DNA from: Bacillota bacterium
GTDB taxonomy: Bacteria > Bacillota > Clostridia > Acetivibrionales > DSM-1351
DNA: 64,000 nucleotides
Reading direction: 5' to 3'
Assembly (NCBI GenBank): GCA_023409265.1
Contig: JAEYHZ010000011.1
Location: 1 to 64,000, forward strand
Shown: one piece after another, positions 17,388 to 26,232 of the stretch
Layout: each line of letters begins with the position of its first letter
Position numbering within the stretch: position 1 is the first letter of the stretch
Program-made: the position numbers and the translations under genes
The notes under the pieces: generated by a model
What the model saw: only the letters and a program-made list of their open reading frames with translations
Database searches by the model: none
Told to the model about the DNA's origin: nothing

Positions 17388-18830
17388 ATGTTACTTGATA
17401 ATCCGTTTATTCATACATTCAGAACACGGGAGGGGTACTACTTTTACGATGTAAATAAAAATTCCATAATAAAAGTTGGTAAGGGAGTTTATAACGCAAT
17501 TAAAAATAATTCTGCAGAAGATACAGCAGAAAGTGATGATCTATTATCAATTGAAAAGATGAAAGAGGAAGGACTTTTTTCTTCAAAAAGAGTGAAGGAA
17601 ATACTTCATCCTGCTGATGATACATTAGAATATTATCTAAATAATAAATTAAAGATGTTAACGCTTCAAGTTACACGTCAGTGTAATCTGAGATGTGAGT
17701 ACTGCGTATACTCAGGGAATTATGAAAATAGAGGTCATTCCAATGAAAAAATTAGTTTCTCAACTGCAAAAAAGGGAATTGATTTCTTATTAGATCATTC
17801 GAGAGATAATAAAAATATTGCAATTGGGTTCTATGGCGGAGAGCCTTTATTAGAGTTTGAACTTATTAAAAGATGTATTGAATATGCTGAAAAACAGTGT
17901 GAAGGAAAAGAAATCCTCTTTACCTTCACAACAAATGCTACACTTTTTACTGATGAGATTCTGGACTATATAAAGGAACATAATATTAGAATATTAGTTA
18001 GCCTCGACGGCCCTGGGGAAGTTCATGATATAAATAGGAAATTTGCTTCGAATTGCAGAGGAACCTTTGATATAGTAATTAACAATCTTCAAAAAATAAA
18101 AGACAAATATCCTGAAGTTTATAATAAGTTAAATATTCATGCAGTGGTAGACAGAAAAAACGAATTTGGCTGTATAAATAGCTTTTTCGCAGATAATAAA
18201 GTAGTTAAAGATGCCAGTTTCAGCTTATCATTTGTTTCTGAGTACTACTCAAAAAGGGCTATAACATCTGAAGAGAATTTTAGTAAAGATATAGACTATG
18301 AGTATTTTAAATTATTTTTAAATAAACTTGGAAAATTAGACAAGGAATATGTTTCAAAACTCATAACTCCTTACTTTGAGCACATGGAACGATCATATAA
18401 ACAACTGGTAACGGTAAGCGAACTTAGTGATAAAATGCATCATGGAGGGCCATGTATTCCAGGTATTCAAAGGTTATTTCTAAACGTTAACGGAGAATTC
18501 TTCCCTTGTGAGAGAGTTAATGAAGAATCGAGCGTTATGAAAATCGGTGATATAGATGCTGGCTTTAATATAGAAAAAGTCAGGAGCATACTCAATATCG
18601 GAAAAATATCAGAAGAAAAGTGTAAAACATGTTGGGCAATCAGATTTTGCGGACTGTGCGCAGCAGTGGCAGATGATGATACGGAGTTTTCTGCTAAAAA
18701 GAAGGCAGTATACTGTAACAATACTAAGAATTCTATAGAGGCAATGTTTAAAGATATATGTACTCTTAGAGAAAAAGGGTTTAATTTTAGTGATAATCCA
18801 ATTGAAAATTATTTAATAAGTGAGGTGTAA
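17388..18830 (+). CDS. Radical SAM/SPASM maturase for the Cys-rich peptide
   Basis: The 480-residue enzyme has the radical SAM cluster motif CNLRCEYC at Cys99, 103 and 106, and the SAM-binding GGEP segment at 150-153. The SPASM region has cysteines 356, 374, 412, 415, 421, 424 and 443, the arrangement that binds two auxiliary Fe-S clusters. Residues 1-75 precede the barrel and could be a peptide-recognition domain. It fits the Cys-rich peptide maturase group (CcpM, TIGR04068), which would form thioether links on the precursor encoded just upstream. It runs on into the next gene with a one-base gap. Confidence 0.92.
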   Translation: MLLDNPFIHTFRTREGYYFYDVNKNSIIKVGKGVYNAIKNNSAEDTAESDDLLSIEKMKEEGLFSSKRVKEILHPADDTLEYYLNNKLKMLTLQVTRQCNLRCEYCVYSGNYENRGHSNEKISFSTAKKGIDFLLDHSRDNKNIAIGFYGGEPLLEFELIKRCIEYAEKQCEGKEILFTFTTNATLFTDEILDYIKEHNIRILVSLDGPGEVHDINRKFASNCRGTFDIVINNLQKIKDKYPEVYNKLNIHAVVDRKNEFGCINSFFADNKVVKDASFSLSFVSEYYSKRAITSEENFSKDIDYEYFKLFLNKLGKLDKEYVSKLITPYFEHMERSYKQLVTVSELSDKMHHGGPCIPGIQRLFLNVNGEFFPCERVNEESSVMKIGDIDAGFNIEKVRSILNIGKISEEKCKTCWAIRFCGLCAAVADDDTEFSAKKKAVYCNNTKNSIEAMFKDICTLREKGFNFSDNPIENYLISEV

Positions 18831-18831
18831 T

Positions 18832-19956
18832 ATGACTGAGAATATGATTGTATTTCCATACAACATTCAATTTGCTCCGATTTTAAGACATAAAGCACTA
18901 CTTGAAAATTACAGAATTTCAGGACTGGTATCATTAAATGGGTGGAGCCTGAATGGAAAGGACGCCAGCCATGCCGATGAAGGCGAAGAGATAGGTATTC
19001 TTGTTGAAAGTGATTTTGAACAAGCACTTCAAAAGTGTGATACAGTTATGTTTACTGATTCTCAATTTGGGCTGGATTTTGAAAAGGTAATTTACCCCAG
19101 GTTATATAAGGCGATTAATGCTAAAAAAAACGTTATTTCTACAATACCAATATGTAAAGAAAAATATGATGAGATAAAAACTATGTGCGATGCAAAAGGT
19201 GTTTATTTTAAGTGTTATTGTGAAAATGAGAATACAAAGCAATATAGAGAACTTAAATATGAGGAAGAAAGTTTACTAAAAATAGAAACACCGATTATTT
19301 TTGTACTTGGGATATCTGAAAATACTCAAAAATTTGAAATCCAGCTTTCTTTAAGAGAAAGATTAACAAAAATGCAATACAGAATTAGTCAAATAGGAAG
19401 CAGGCATTATTGTGAAATGCTTGGATTCCACTCTTTTCCGAAATTTATGCTGGATAAGGCTGTTTCAGAAACAAATAAAGTTGTATATTTCAATAGGTTA
19501 ATTAAAAAAATTGAAAATGAAGAGAACCCGGACATAATCATTATTGGAATTCCAGGCGGGATAATGCCCTTTAATGATCAATTTACAAACAGATTTGGTG
19601 TACTTCCCTATGAGGTATCACAAGCAGTTTCGCCGGATATTGCAATAGTAAGCACATTATACGAGGATTTTAAACAAGAATATTTTACGGCGCTTTCAGA
19701 TTCAATTAGGTATAAGTTGGGGTTTCAGGTGGATTATTTTAATTTATCAAATTTTCATTTGGACTTTGAGAAATCAAAAGAAGAAAGGGCTTTATCATTT
19801 ACTGTTGTAGATTCAAGTTTTATTGATAAAAAGAAGAATGAATTTAAAAATTTCGGAAACAAGGTATTTAATATACTAAACTCTGATGATGAAAATAGAA
19901 TAGCATGTGATTGTATTGAAAAACTTGCTGAATACGGAGAAAAGCAACTGGTATAA
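18832..19956 (+). CDS. Peptide maturation system protein, TIGR04066-like
   Basis: A 375-residue protein with no transport or catalytic motif that I can name. The opening MIVFPYNIQFAPILRHKALL and LVSLNGWSLNGKDASHADEG recall the TIGR04066 clostridial peptide maturation family, which co-occurs with Clo7bot precursors. The region around IIIIGIPGGIMPFNDQ looks like a nucleotide-binding turn. The start is ATG 18832 with GAGGTG upstream, one base after the maturase stop. The assignment rests on remembered family resemblance plus context, and the biochemical role is unknown. Confidence 0.72.
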   Translation: MTENMIVFPYNIQFAPILRHKALLENYRISGLVSLNGWSLNGKDASHADEGEEIGILVESDFEQALQKCDTVMFTDSQFGLDFEKVIYPRLYKAINAKKNVISTIPICKEKYDEIKTMCDAKGVYFKCYCENENTKQYRELKYEEESLLKIETPIIFVLGISENTQKFEIQLSLRERLTKMQYRISQIGSRHYCEMLGFHSFPKFMLDKAVSETNKVVYFNRLIKKIENEENPDIIIIGIPGGIMPFNDQFTNRFGVLPYEVSQAVSPDIAIVSTLYEDFKQEYFTALSDSIRYKLGFQVDYFNLSNFHLDFEKSKEERALSFTVVDSSFIDKKKNEFKNFGNKVFNILNSDDENRIACDCIEKLAEYGEKQLV

Positions 19957-19968
19957 GGGGTTATTTGT

Positions 19969-21252
19969 ATGAATAAAAAATTATTGAGCTTAATTTTATG
20001 CATATTAATGTTTATGTCAACTACAGGCTGTACCGATAACAAAGATTCTGAGAAGGTTAAACAGGTATCAGACCAGACAGAGTCTACATCGGAAAAGGTA
20101 TTGAAGTTGTATTACTTTCAGGATTATTACAGTATTAATTCAAACGCATTGTCCGAATTTAAAAGTCTTCATAAAGATATAAAAGTTGATGAAAAGGCAT
20201 TAGGAATAGAAGAAGTGGAATCCTTTAAAGTAAAATTTGCAACCGAATTGATGTCAGGAGAAGGCCCCGATATTATTTCACTACCTTCATTTGCATTCCC
20301 ATCATCAGGACAACTAATGCAGAGGGAATTACTGTGTGATCTCAATCCATTAATCTCGAAGGACTCAGACTTCAAAGTAGATGACTATAACACCAGCATT
20401 CTTGATGTAGGATTGTCAGAAAGCAAAAGGTACATTATACCTCTGGATTATTGTATTAATTACTTCTATACGTATAAAAGCCTGTTAGACCAAAACAATA
20501 TTAAATTTGATACCACAAATTGGACCTGGGATAGCCTTGTAAATGCTATGCAGGAATACTATAAAGAGGGAAAGGGCACAAGTAAATACTTCTTCTCCAG
20601 CTTAAGTATACACGATATCCTCGCCACGACAGACTCTTTTGTAGATAATAAAAATAAAGTTTCAAAGTTTAACACACCTGAATTTATAAAATTGCTGAAA
20701 ACATACAAGGAAATATTACCGTACATATGTCCAAGAAATGAATATAACAATGCCCCCGAACAGCTTGCAAAACAATGTGTTCTCCAATCAAAATTCGGAA
20801 GTTTCAGATCGGTAATAGATTCAAATAATTTTATAAAAGATGCAGTGGGAGAGGAGGCAATTATACTACCCCATCCGACTGTTAATGGGGGTAAATCGAC
20901 CGTTGCGACAGCCTATAATTTAGTAGGAATCACATCAAAATGTAAGGTTAAAGAGGAGGCCTTTGATTTTATAAAAATGCTTATGTCAGAGAGAAGTCAG
21001 TCTCTTCTGAATAATGGCTCTCCTGTGTTGAAATCAATATTTAATAAGCAACTGAGCGAAATGAAAAACACTGAAAAAATAGGACTGCAAATAACCGATT
21101 TGGTACAGAATATCAAGGGATGCACACTGAGTGATTCGAATGTAACCCAGATAATATCCGGCGAGCTGCCTGATTTTGTTAGTGGCAAAAAATCCGCTGA
21201 ACAGACCGCAAAGGCTATAGACGATAAGGTTAATCTCTTTTTAAACGAATAA
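19969..21252 (+). CDS. Extracellular solute-binding lipoprotein (family 1)
   Basis: The N-terminal signal with lipobox STTGC (lipid-modified Cys about residue 21) is followed by a family 1 solute-binding domain: LKLYYFQDYYSINSNALSEF, GPDIISLPSFAFP, and the C-terminal EEAFDFIKMLMSERSQ region. The length of 427 residues is normal. It belongs with the two permeases at 23057 and 23937, but three other genes lie between. Its place inside the RiPP operon suggests a dedicated ligand, for example a peptide-derived or sugar signal. A remnant of a second copy lies at 21701. Confidence 0.88.
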   Translation: MNKKLLSLILCILMFMSTTGCTDNKDSEKVKQVSDQTESTSEKVLKLYYFQDYYSINSNALSEFKSLHKDIKVDEKALGIEEVESFKVKFATELMSGEGPDIISLPSFAFPSSGQLMQRELLCDLNPLISKDSDFKVDDYNTSILDVGLSESKRYIIPLDYCINYFYTYKSLLDQNNIKFDTTNWTWDSLVNAMQEYYKEGKGTSKYFFSSLSIHDILATTDSFVDNKNKVSKFNTPEFIKLLKTYKEILPYICPRNEYNNAPEQLAKQCVLQSKFGSFRSVIDSNNFIKDAVGEEAIILPHPTVNGGKSTVATAYNLVGITSKCKVKEEAFDFIKMLMSERSQSLLNNGSPVLKSIFNKQLSEMKNTEKIGLQITDLVQNIKGCTLSDSNVTQIISGELPDFVSGKKSAEQTAKAIDDKVNLFLNE

Positions 21253-21271
21253 TTTGTGGAGGGAATTATTG

Positions 21272-21562
21272 ATGATATCATTAGAGAAAAGTAAAATAAT
21301 TGAACGTTTGGCAATCATATTTGTAGAAAAATTTGATTTAGATATAAATAGGTTAAGTGATAATTTTCTAAATAAGGACCTGCTTGGAAGGGAATTTCGA
21401 CTTGTACCAAGGGACTTAGTTTATCTGGTATTTGAGATTGAAAAAGTATTTAATATCATTATTCCGCAGGAAGATATTGTAGCCGGTAATTTTAAAACTT
21501 TCCACAACATCGTTGAGGTCATAGAAAGTCAACTTCAGAAATCTCAAAAAGCTGCAGTATAA
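21272..21562 (+). CDS. Acyl carrier protein-like protein lacking the carrier serine
   Basis: The 96-residue protein has the ACP helical pattern, with the C-terminal half LVFEIEKVFNIIIPQEDI matching helix II-III of ACPs. Where ACPs have Asp-Ser-Leu, it reads Val-Pro-Arg-Asp-Leu, so the phosphopantetheine serine is absent. ACP-related proteins of this type are part of clostridial Cys-rich peptide systems (TIGR04069-like). ATG 21272 sits eight bases behind GGAGGG; the in-frame TTG at 21254 is inside that site. A role as a protein-protein adaptor is more likely than acyl carriage. Confidence 0.75.
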   Translation: MISLEKSKIIERLAIIFVEKFDLDINRLSDNFLNKDLLGREFRLVPRDLVYLVFEIEKVFNIIIPQEDIVAGNFKTFHNIVEVIESQLQKSQKAAV

Positions 21563-21700
21563 CAATAAATTTCTTTGAAAAGATACTGGTATATGGTCGT
21601 GAATAGATTAAAAGAATTTTAAAGATAAATAGGTTCTTTGCAAAAAAGCTTTCTGAATATATCGGTAAATGTGAGATAAGTAAAAACAGAATATAGCTAT

Positions 21701-21808
21701 ATGGCTATTATTGATCAGGCGATAAATGAATTTTTAAATAATAAGAGAAACGCCGAACAAACCGCTGCTGCCATTCAGGATAAGGTAAATATCTTTCTAA
21801 ATGAATAG
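21701..21808 (+). pseudogene. Remnant of the 3' end of a solute-binding protein gene
   Basis: The frame opening at 21701 encodes 35 residues that end NAEQTAAAIQDKVNIFLNE. The intact lipoprotein gene ends SAEQTAKAIDDKVNLFLNE at 21252, so this is a homologous C-terminus, including the stop. The upstream part is gone. It shows a past tandem copy of the lipoprotein gene that has been deleted or recombined. The protease gene start at 21801 overlaps its last codons in another frame. Confidence 0.75.
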
Positions 21809-23060
21809 GTCGAAAATAATGGGCATGTGTATGAATAAAAAAACAACATCTATAGTAATCCTTGACGACGGAATAAACGAAAAACTATATAATACAGGTG
21901 AGCTTGAACACAACCTGGAGGTCACCTCAGATTTACAGATATGCGAAAGGGTCGGCTATGACCCTTTTTTGCCATCCCATGGGACAACCTGTGCTGCAAT
22001 AATTAAAAAATACGTTCCGGAAGCTGTCCTTTCCAGTATTAAAATACTCAGTGATGAATCCCGTAAGGGGATGAAGGAGCAGCTCATCTGTGCTCTGAAA
22101 TGGTGTGCCGATAATGCCATAAGGTTGGTGAATCTCAGCCTTGGGACTATTGATTACAGGGACTTCAATGAAATAAAAGAGGCTGTAAACTACGCTGGTG
22201 AAAAAGGTGTTGTAATAGTTGCCGCCTGTAATAACAGAAACATTTTTACCTGTCCGGCTTCGCTTGAAAATGTTATAGGAGTCAGGTGCGACTTGCAGGA
22301 TAAGCTTAAGGAAAGAGAGTATACTTACGGATTTTCACCTGACGGCATAGAGATAACCTCTAGCGGAAGCCATAAACTGGTGATGTTTAACGACGAGGTT
22401 AAAATTACAACACCCAGCAACAGCTTTGCAGCGCCTGTTATTACCTCCATAGTATATGAATTACAAAAGAATAACCCGGATATATCTTTGTATGACATCA
22501 GAGAACTCCTTAAAGAACGGGCAGGTGCTGAAAATGCAGGACAAAATATTCAGAGCCTTGATTATCATCCATCAAAAGTTGACAATTACTTGAATAAAAG
22601 AATGGATATCCCTGTTATAGTATTATATAATTATTATGGTAAAAACAATGATATAGATAAAAACCTTAATCGTAAATTCAGGCTCGAGGGGTATAATGCA
22701 ATAATTGCTTTTACTGAAAAAAACGAGACAGACTATTGCAGTGGGCATGTTTTTATTGGGGACTTATACATAAACGGATTTGACTCAGTGGGGGAAGGTA
22801 TTTTTAAGGTATCAACTATTTTTGACCCGGATATAATATGTGTTTCTGTCGACATGTCTTACGGAAATGCTGAACACGAGTTAAAAGATATTGAATTAAA
22901 TATTGATCCCGACATCGAAATTTTTGTTTATCATAACCTTACCTTGAAAATAACAAGCTCTTATGAAACAAGAACTATGAGCTTGCCCGGTTATAATCAG
23001 ATAGACACATTATACTCATACATAATGAGCTTATTTGAAAAAGAAGAGGAAAAGAAATGA
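21801..23060 (+). CDS. Subtilisin-like (S8) serine protease, cytosolic
   Basis: The catalytic triad is visible: Asp in VILDDGI (22-23), His60 in PSHGTTCAAI, and Ser208 in TPSNSFAAP; the oxyanion Asn is in AACNN (144-145). There is no signal peptide or propeptide, so it acts in the cytosol. Residues 245-419 form an extra C-terminal domain that I do not recognise. Its position in the peptide operon, plus an exporter without a peptidase domain, makes it the likely leader protease. The start is uncertain: ATG 21801, 21819 and 21831 are all in frame and none has a strong ribosome site. It overlaps the next gene by ATGA. Confidence 0.85.
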   Translation: MNRSKIMGMCMNKKTTSIVILDDGINEKLYNTGELEHNLEVTSDLQICERVGYDPFLPSHGTTCAAIIKKYVPEAVLSSIKILSDESRKGMKEQLICALKWCADNAIRLVNLSLGTIDYRDFNEIKEAVNYAGEKGVVIVAACNNRNIFTCPASLENVIGVRCDLQDKLKEREYTYGFSPDGIEITSSGSHKLVMFNDEVKITTPSNSFAAPVITSIVYELQKNNPDISLYDIRELLKERAGAENAGQNIQSLDYHPSKVDNYLNKRMDIPVIVLYNYYGKNNDIDKNLNRKFRLEGYNAIIAFTEKNETDYCSGHVFIGDLYINGFDSVGEGIFKVSTIFDPDIICVSVDMSYGNAEHELKDIELNIDPDIEIFVYHNLTLKITSSYETRTMSLPGYNQIDTLYSYIMSLFEKEEEKK

Positions 23061-23935
23061 AACGGCTACATACAACACTTAAAACCAGGCAATCCATTGC
23101 CGGCCTTGTTTTTGCATTACCCAGCCTGTCGGGGTTCGCGCTTTTCTTTGCCATACCATTTGTAATAAGCCTGTACTACTGTTTTACACAGGGAATTGGC
23201 GGGGCTGACTTTGTTGGGTTTCAGAACTTTATAGATCTTTTTAACAGTAACTCTTTCATACTTGCTTCTAAAAATACGATTATTTTTAATTCAATAAGTG
23301 TTCCTCTGATAATACTGCTGTCCTTTTTTCTTTCCATACTTTTAAACAGCCGTATAAAAGGGCTTCCGTTATTCAGAAGTTTTTTTATACTTCCGCTTGT
23401 AATACCTGTCGCATCGGTAATACTGGTGTGGAATATTCTTTTTAATGAGTATGGTGTTATCAATAATGTCTTAATAAAATTTGGACTTGAAGGGAATATT
23501 GACTGGATAAGAAGCGACCAGTCAATGTGGGTGCTGGTACTGCTGTACCTCTGGAAAAACTGCGGATATAATGTGATACTGTTTCTTGCAGGCTTGAACA
23601 GTATACCCAAAGAGTATTATGAATCTGCCCGTATTGACGGTGCGGGATCTTTTGCGTGCATGAGAAATATAACCGTACCGTTTATGATTCCTACCGGCTT
23701 TTTCGTATTTATGATGTCCATAGTTAATTCCTTCAAGGTTTTCAGGGAAGCCTATCTACTGGCAGGGAGCTATCCAAGTCTCAAAATATACATGCTTCAG
23801 CACTTTATGAATAACAATTTTATGAACTTGTCGTATCAGAGGCTTACAACAGCAGCTTTTATAATGGCACTTGTCATTGCTCTGCTGGTATTTCTACTTT
23901 TCAGGATAGAAGCCAGATTCGGAAGGAGCATCTAG
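23057..23935 (+). CDS. ABC importer permease, sugar type (MalF/UgpA-like)
   Basis: The 292-residue protein has six membrane helices and the binding-protein-dependent permease loop EYYESARIDGAGSFACMRNITVPFM, in which the EAA motif contacts the ATPase. It is the first of a permease pair. The start ATG overlaps the protease stop (ATGA). No ATPase gene is linked, so the importer probably shares a housekeeping MsiK/MalK-type ATPase. The substrate is unknown. Confidence 0.9.
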   Translation: MKRLHTTLKTRQSIAGLVFALPSLSGFALFFAIPFVISLYYCFTQGIGGADFVGFQNFIDLFNSNSFILASKNTIIFNSISVPLIILLSFFLSILLNSRIKGLPLFRSFFILPLVIPVASVILVWNILFNEYGVINNVLIKFGLEGNIDWIRSDQSMWVLVLLYLWKNCGYNVILFLAGLNSIPKEYYESARIDGAGSFACMRNITVPFMIPTGFFVFMMSIVNSFKVFREAYLLAGSYPSLKIYMLQHFMNNNFMNLSYQRLTTAAFIMALVIALLVFLLFRIEARFGRSI

Positions 23936-23936
23936 T

Positions 23937-24830
23937 ATGAAGATAAAAGGACAGGCTTTAACCAGGCAGGTTAATAAATTAAAAAGCTTTACAAAATACC
24001 TCATAATAATTTGTATTTCTGCGGCACTGTTATTTCCTGTTGTGTATATGCTTTCAAATTCCTTTATGTCAAGCCCTGAGGTGATACAGAACTATAGTGC
24101 TGTCAGTGAGACAGTGGCAGAAGAGGGCAAAGCACCTAAGATAACCTTCAGCCTAATTCCTGATACGGTCAGTTTTATGCAGTATTATAATGTTTTACTG
24201 AGAAAGCCCAAGTTCCTTTTTATGTTCTGGAATTCTGTGATAGTTACTTTGCCTATTTTGCTGGGACAGATTGTTGTGTCTGCAATGGCAGCGTATGCCT
24301 TCTCCAAATTGAAATTCCCATTTAGCAACAAGATTTTTTTTCTATATATTATAGTAATGATGATGCCCTTCCAGGTAACCCTGGTGCCAAACTATATTAT
24401 TCTTGACAGAATTAACTTACTGGGGAGCTATTGGTCTATAATTCTGCCGGGTGTATTTTCAACATTTGGAGTATTCCTGCTGAGACAGTTTATGATAAAC
24501 ATACCGGATGATTATTGCGAAGCAGCTAAAATAGACGGAGCGGGTTATTGGAGATCCTTTTCCGCAATTTTGCTGCCGCAATGCAAGGGTGCAATTGCCT
24601 CACTGGCCATACTTGTTTTTATAGACAATTGGAATATGGTTGAGCAGCCGCTGATTTTCCTGAAGGATGAAACCATGCACCCCCTTTCCATATTTCTGTC
24701 CAGAATAAACAGCCAGGACATCGGAATTGCCTTTGCCTGTGGAATACTGTACATGATTCCTACCCTGCTTATATTCCTATATGGTGAGAATTACTTTATA
24801 GAGGGCATAGAGCTGTCGGGAATCAAGTGA
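23937..24830 (+). CDS. ABC importer permease, sugar type (MalG/UgpE-like)
   Basis: The second permease of the pair has 297 residues, six membrane helices and an EAA loop DDYCEAAKIDGAGYWRSF. The large loop after helix 1 (about residues 45-85) contains a Glu/Val-rich insertion that is longer than usual. It starts one base after the previous stop. It works with the lipoprotein at 19969. Confidence 0.9.
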   Translation: MKIKGQALTRQVNKLKSFTKYLIIICISAALLFPVVYMLSNSFMSSPEVIQNYSAVSETVAEEGKAPKITFSLIPDTVSFMQYYNVLLRKPKFLFMFWNSVIVTLPILLGQIVVSAMAAYAFSKLKFPFSNKIFFLYIIVMMMPFQVTLVPNYIILDRINLLGSYWSIILPGVFSTFGVFLLRQFMINIPDDYCEAAKIDGAGYWRSFSAILLPQCKGAIASLAILVFIDNWNMVEQPLIFLKDETMHPLSIFLSRINSQDIGIAFACGILYMIPTLLIFLYGENYFIEGIELSGIK

Positions 24831-24845
24831 TATAAGTAAAGGAAA

Positions 24846-24870
24846 AAATTTTTCTTCAGCTGAAAAATTT
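24846..24870 (+). promoter_or_regulatory. Intergenic hairpin between permease and adaptor genes
   Basis: AAATTTTTC (24846-24854) pairs with GAAAAATTT (24862-24870), with TTCAGCTGAA nested inside. No T-run follows on the plus strand. It may be an RNA-processing or stability site between the importer and exporter parts of the operon. Confidence 0.4.
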
Positions 24871-24930
24871 CAAAAAATGTACACGTTCTTTCTAACCTAA
24901 GCGTTAAAAAAGGCAGAAGTGGAGGTTAAA

Positions 24931-26232
24931 ATGGAGAATATTCCATCAGAGAATCAAATTATAAAAAGAAAAAAAATAGTGAGAAGGGCGGCAGTAATAT
25001 TTATATGCATTATCGTACTGCTGACGTTCTTTTCCAGCACGATAAATAATTTTCTGTTGCCGGAGGTGGAATGTGACACTGCCTCCTCGGGAACTCTTAC
25101 AAACGAAATTACAGCCGAAGGAGAAGCATTTCCGGTAAGTGTTGAAACTGTTTACGCATATGGCAGTTGGAAGCTTAAAGGCATAAAGGTGGAGGAAGGG
25201 CAGGAAGTAACAGCAGGAACAATTCTCGCGGTCGTTGATGCCCAGGATATTCAGCTTGAAATAAAGAAGGCCGAACTGAACATTATAAAGCTGGAGAATG
25301 ACTTGAAGAGAAATAAAAATGGATTTCAGGCAATAGATATAGAACAGTACAGAGCTGATTGTGAAGCGGCACAAAAGGCTGTGCAAAAGGCTGATAAGGA
25401 GCTGAAGGATCAAAAGGCTTTATATGAGGTGGACGCTGTGGCTCTTGCGAGTGTAAATGAAGCACAGGACCGGTTGGAATCAGCTAAAGCTGATTATGAT
25501 AAGAAACAGAGGCTGTTAAAGCAAAAAGAGGACGAAAGCATAAAAGCCAGGGACAATTACGGTATAGACCTGACAGAAAAAGAAGCCGAACTGGAAGTAA
25601 GCAAACTTGAGCTGCAGAAAATGAAAAAAAATGTTCCCGCTGATGGAGTGATCAAGGCTAATGTTAGTGGAACGGTAAAGAGTATACCTGTTCAAATCGG
25701 GTCTGTGTTAAGCAGCGGCCAGGTGCTTTTTGAGATTGTAAAAAAAGAATCCGGTCTGGCCGTAAAATGGAAACTTGATACAAAGCCTGCCGGTGAAGTA
25801 AAAATTGGCGATTCAGTGGAGTTTTCGGGAGAGAAGGATGATAAATTCAGCTTCACCGAAAAGGTAAAGGAAAAAAAATATCTGCCCAAAGAAGAAATGT
25901 ATGAGTTTACCTCCTATATCAATGATAAGGAAGGAAAGCTGGAAATAGGCCAGAAGATCGATGTAGCGGTACGGAAAGAGAGCAGGCAGTATGATACCCT
26001 GGTACCCAACAGCAGTATTGTTGCTGAGGGAGGTAAAAAACACATTTTCATTCTTAAAGAGAGAGAAGGAGTACTGGGGCAGGAAATCTACGTTCAGAAA
26101 CTGCAGGTCACGGTTTCTGAGGAGGATGATTTCTATTGTGCTATAACAGGCGCTGGTCTGACCGGTGATGAAAAAATAGTTGTGTTCAGCACTAAAACCC
26201 TATCCGATGGACTTCAGGTTAAATTGAGGTGA
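24931..26232 (+). CDS. HlyD/MacA-type membrane fusion (adaptor) protein
   Basis: One N-terminal membrane anchor (about 15-38 of the 433-residue protein) is followed by a lipoyl-like half (SWKLKGIKVEEGQEVTAG), a Lys/Glu-rich coiled-coil hairpin (about 110-225), the second lipoyl half (VKSIPVQIGSVLSSGQ) and beta-barrel domains. ATG 24931 follows GGAGG by five bases; an upstream GTG at 24919 overlaps that site. It overlaps the next gene, which encodes the matching permease, as in MacAB-like exporters of Gram-positive bacteria. Confidence 0.88.
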   Translation: MENIPSENQIIKRKKIVRRAAVIFICIIVLLTFFSSTINNFLLPEVECDTASSGTLTNEITAEGEAFPVSVETVYAYGSWKLKGIKVEEGQEVTAGTILAVVDAQDIQLEIKKAELNIIKLENDLKRNKNGFQAIDIEQYRADCEAAQKAVQKADKELKDQKALYEVDAVALASVNEAQDRLESAKADYDKKQRLLKQKEDESIKARDNYGIDLTEKEAELEVSKLELQKMKKNVPADGVIKANVSGTVKSIPVQIGSVLSSGQVLFEIVKKESGLAVKWKLDTKPAGEVKIGDSVEFSGEKDDKFSFTEKVKEKKYLPKEEMYEFTSYINDKEGKLEIGQKIDVAVRKESRQYDTLVPNSSIVAEGGKKHIFILKEREGVLGQEIYVQKLQVTVSEEDDFYCAITGAGLTGDEKIVVFSTKTLSDGLQVKLR

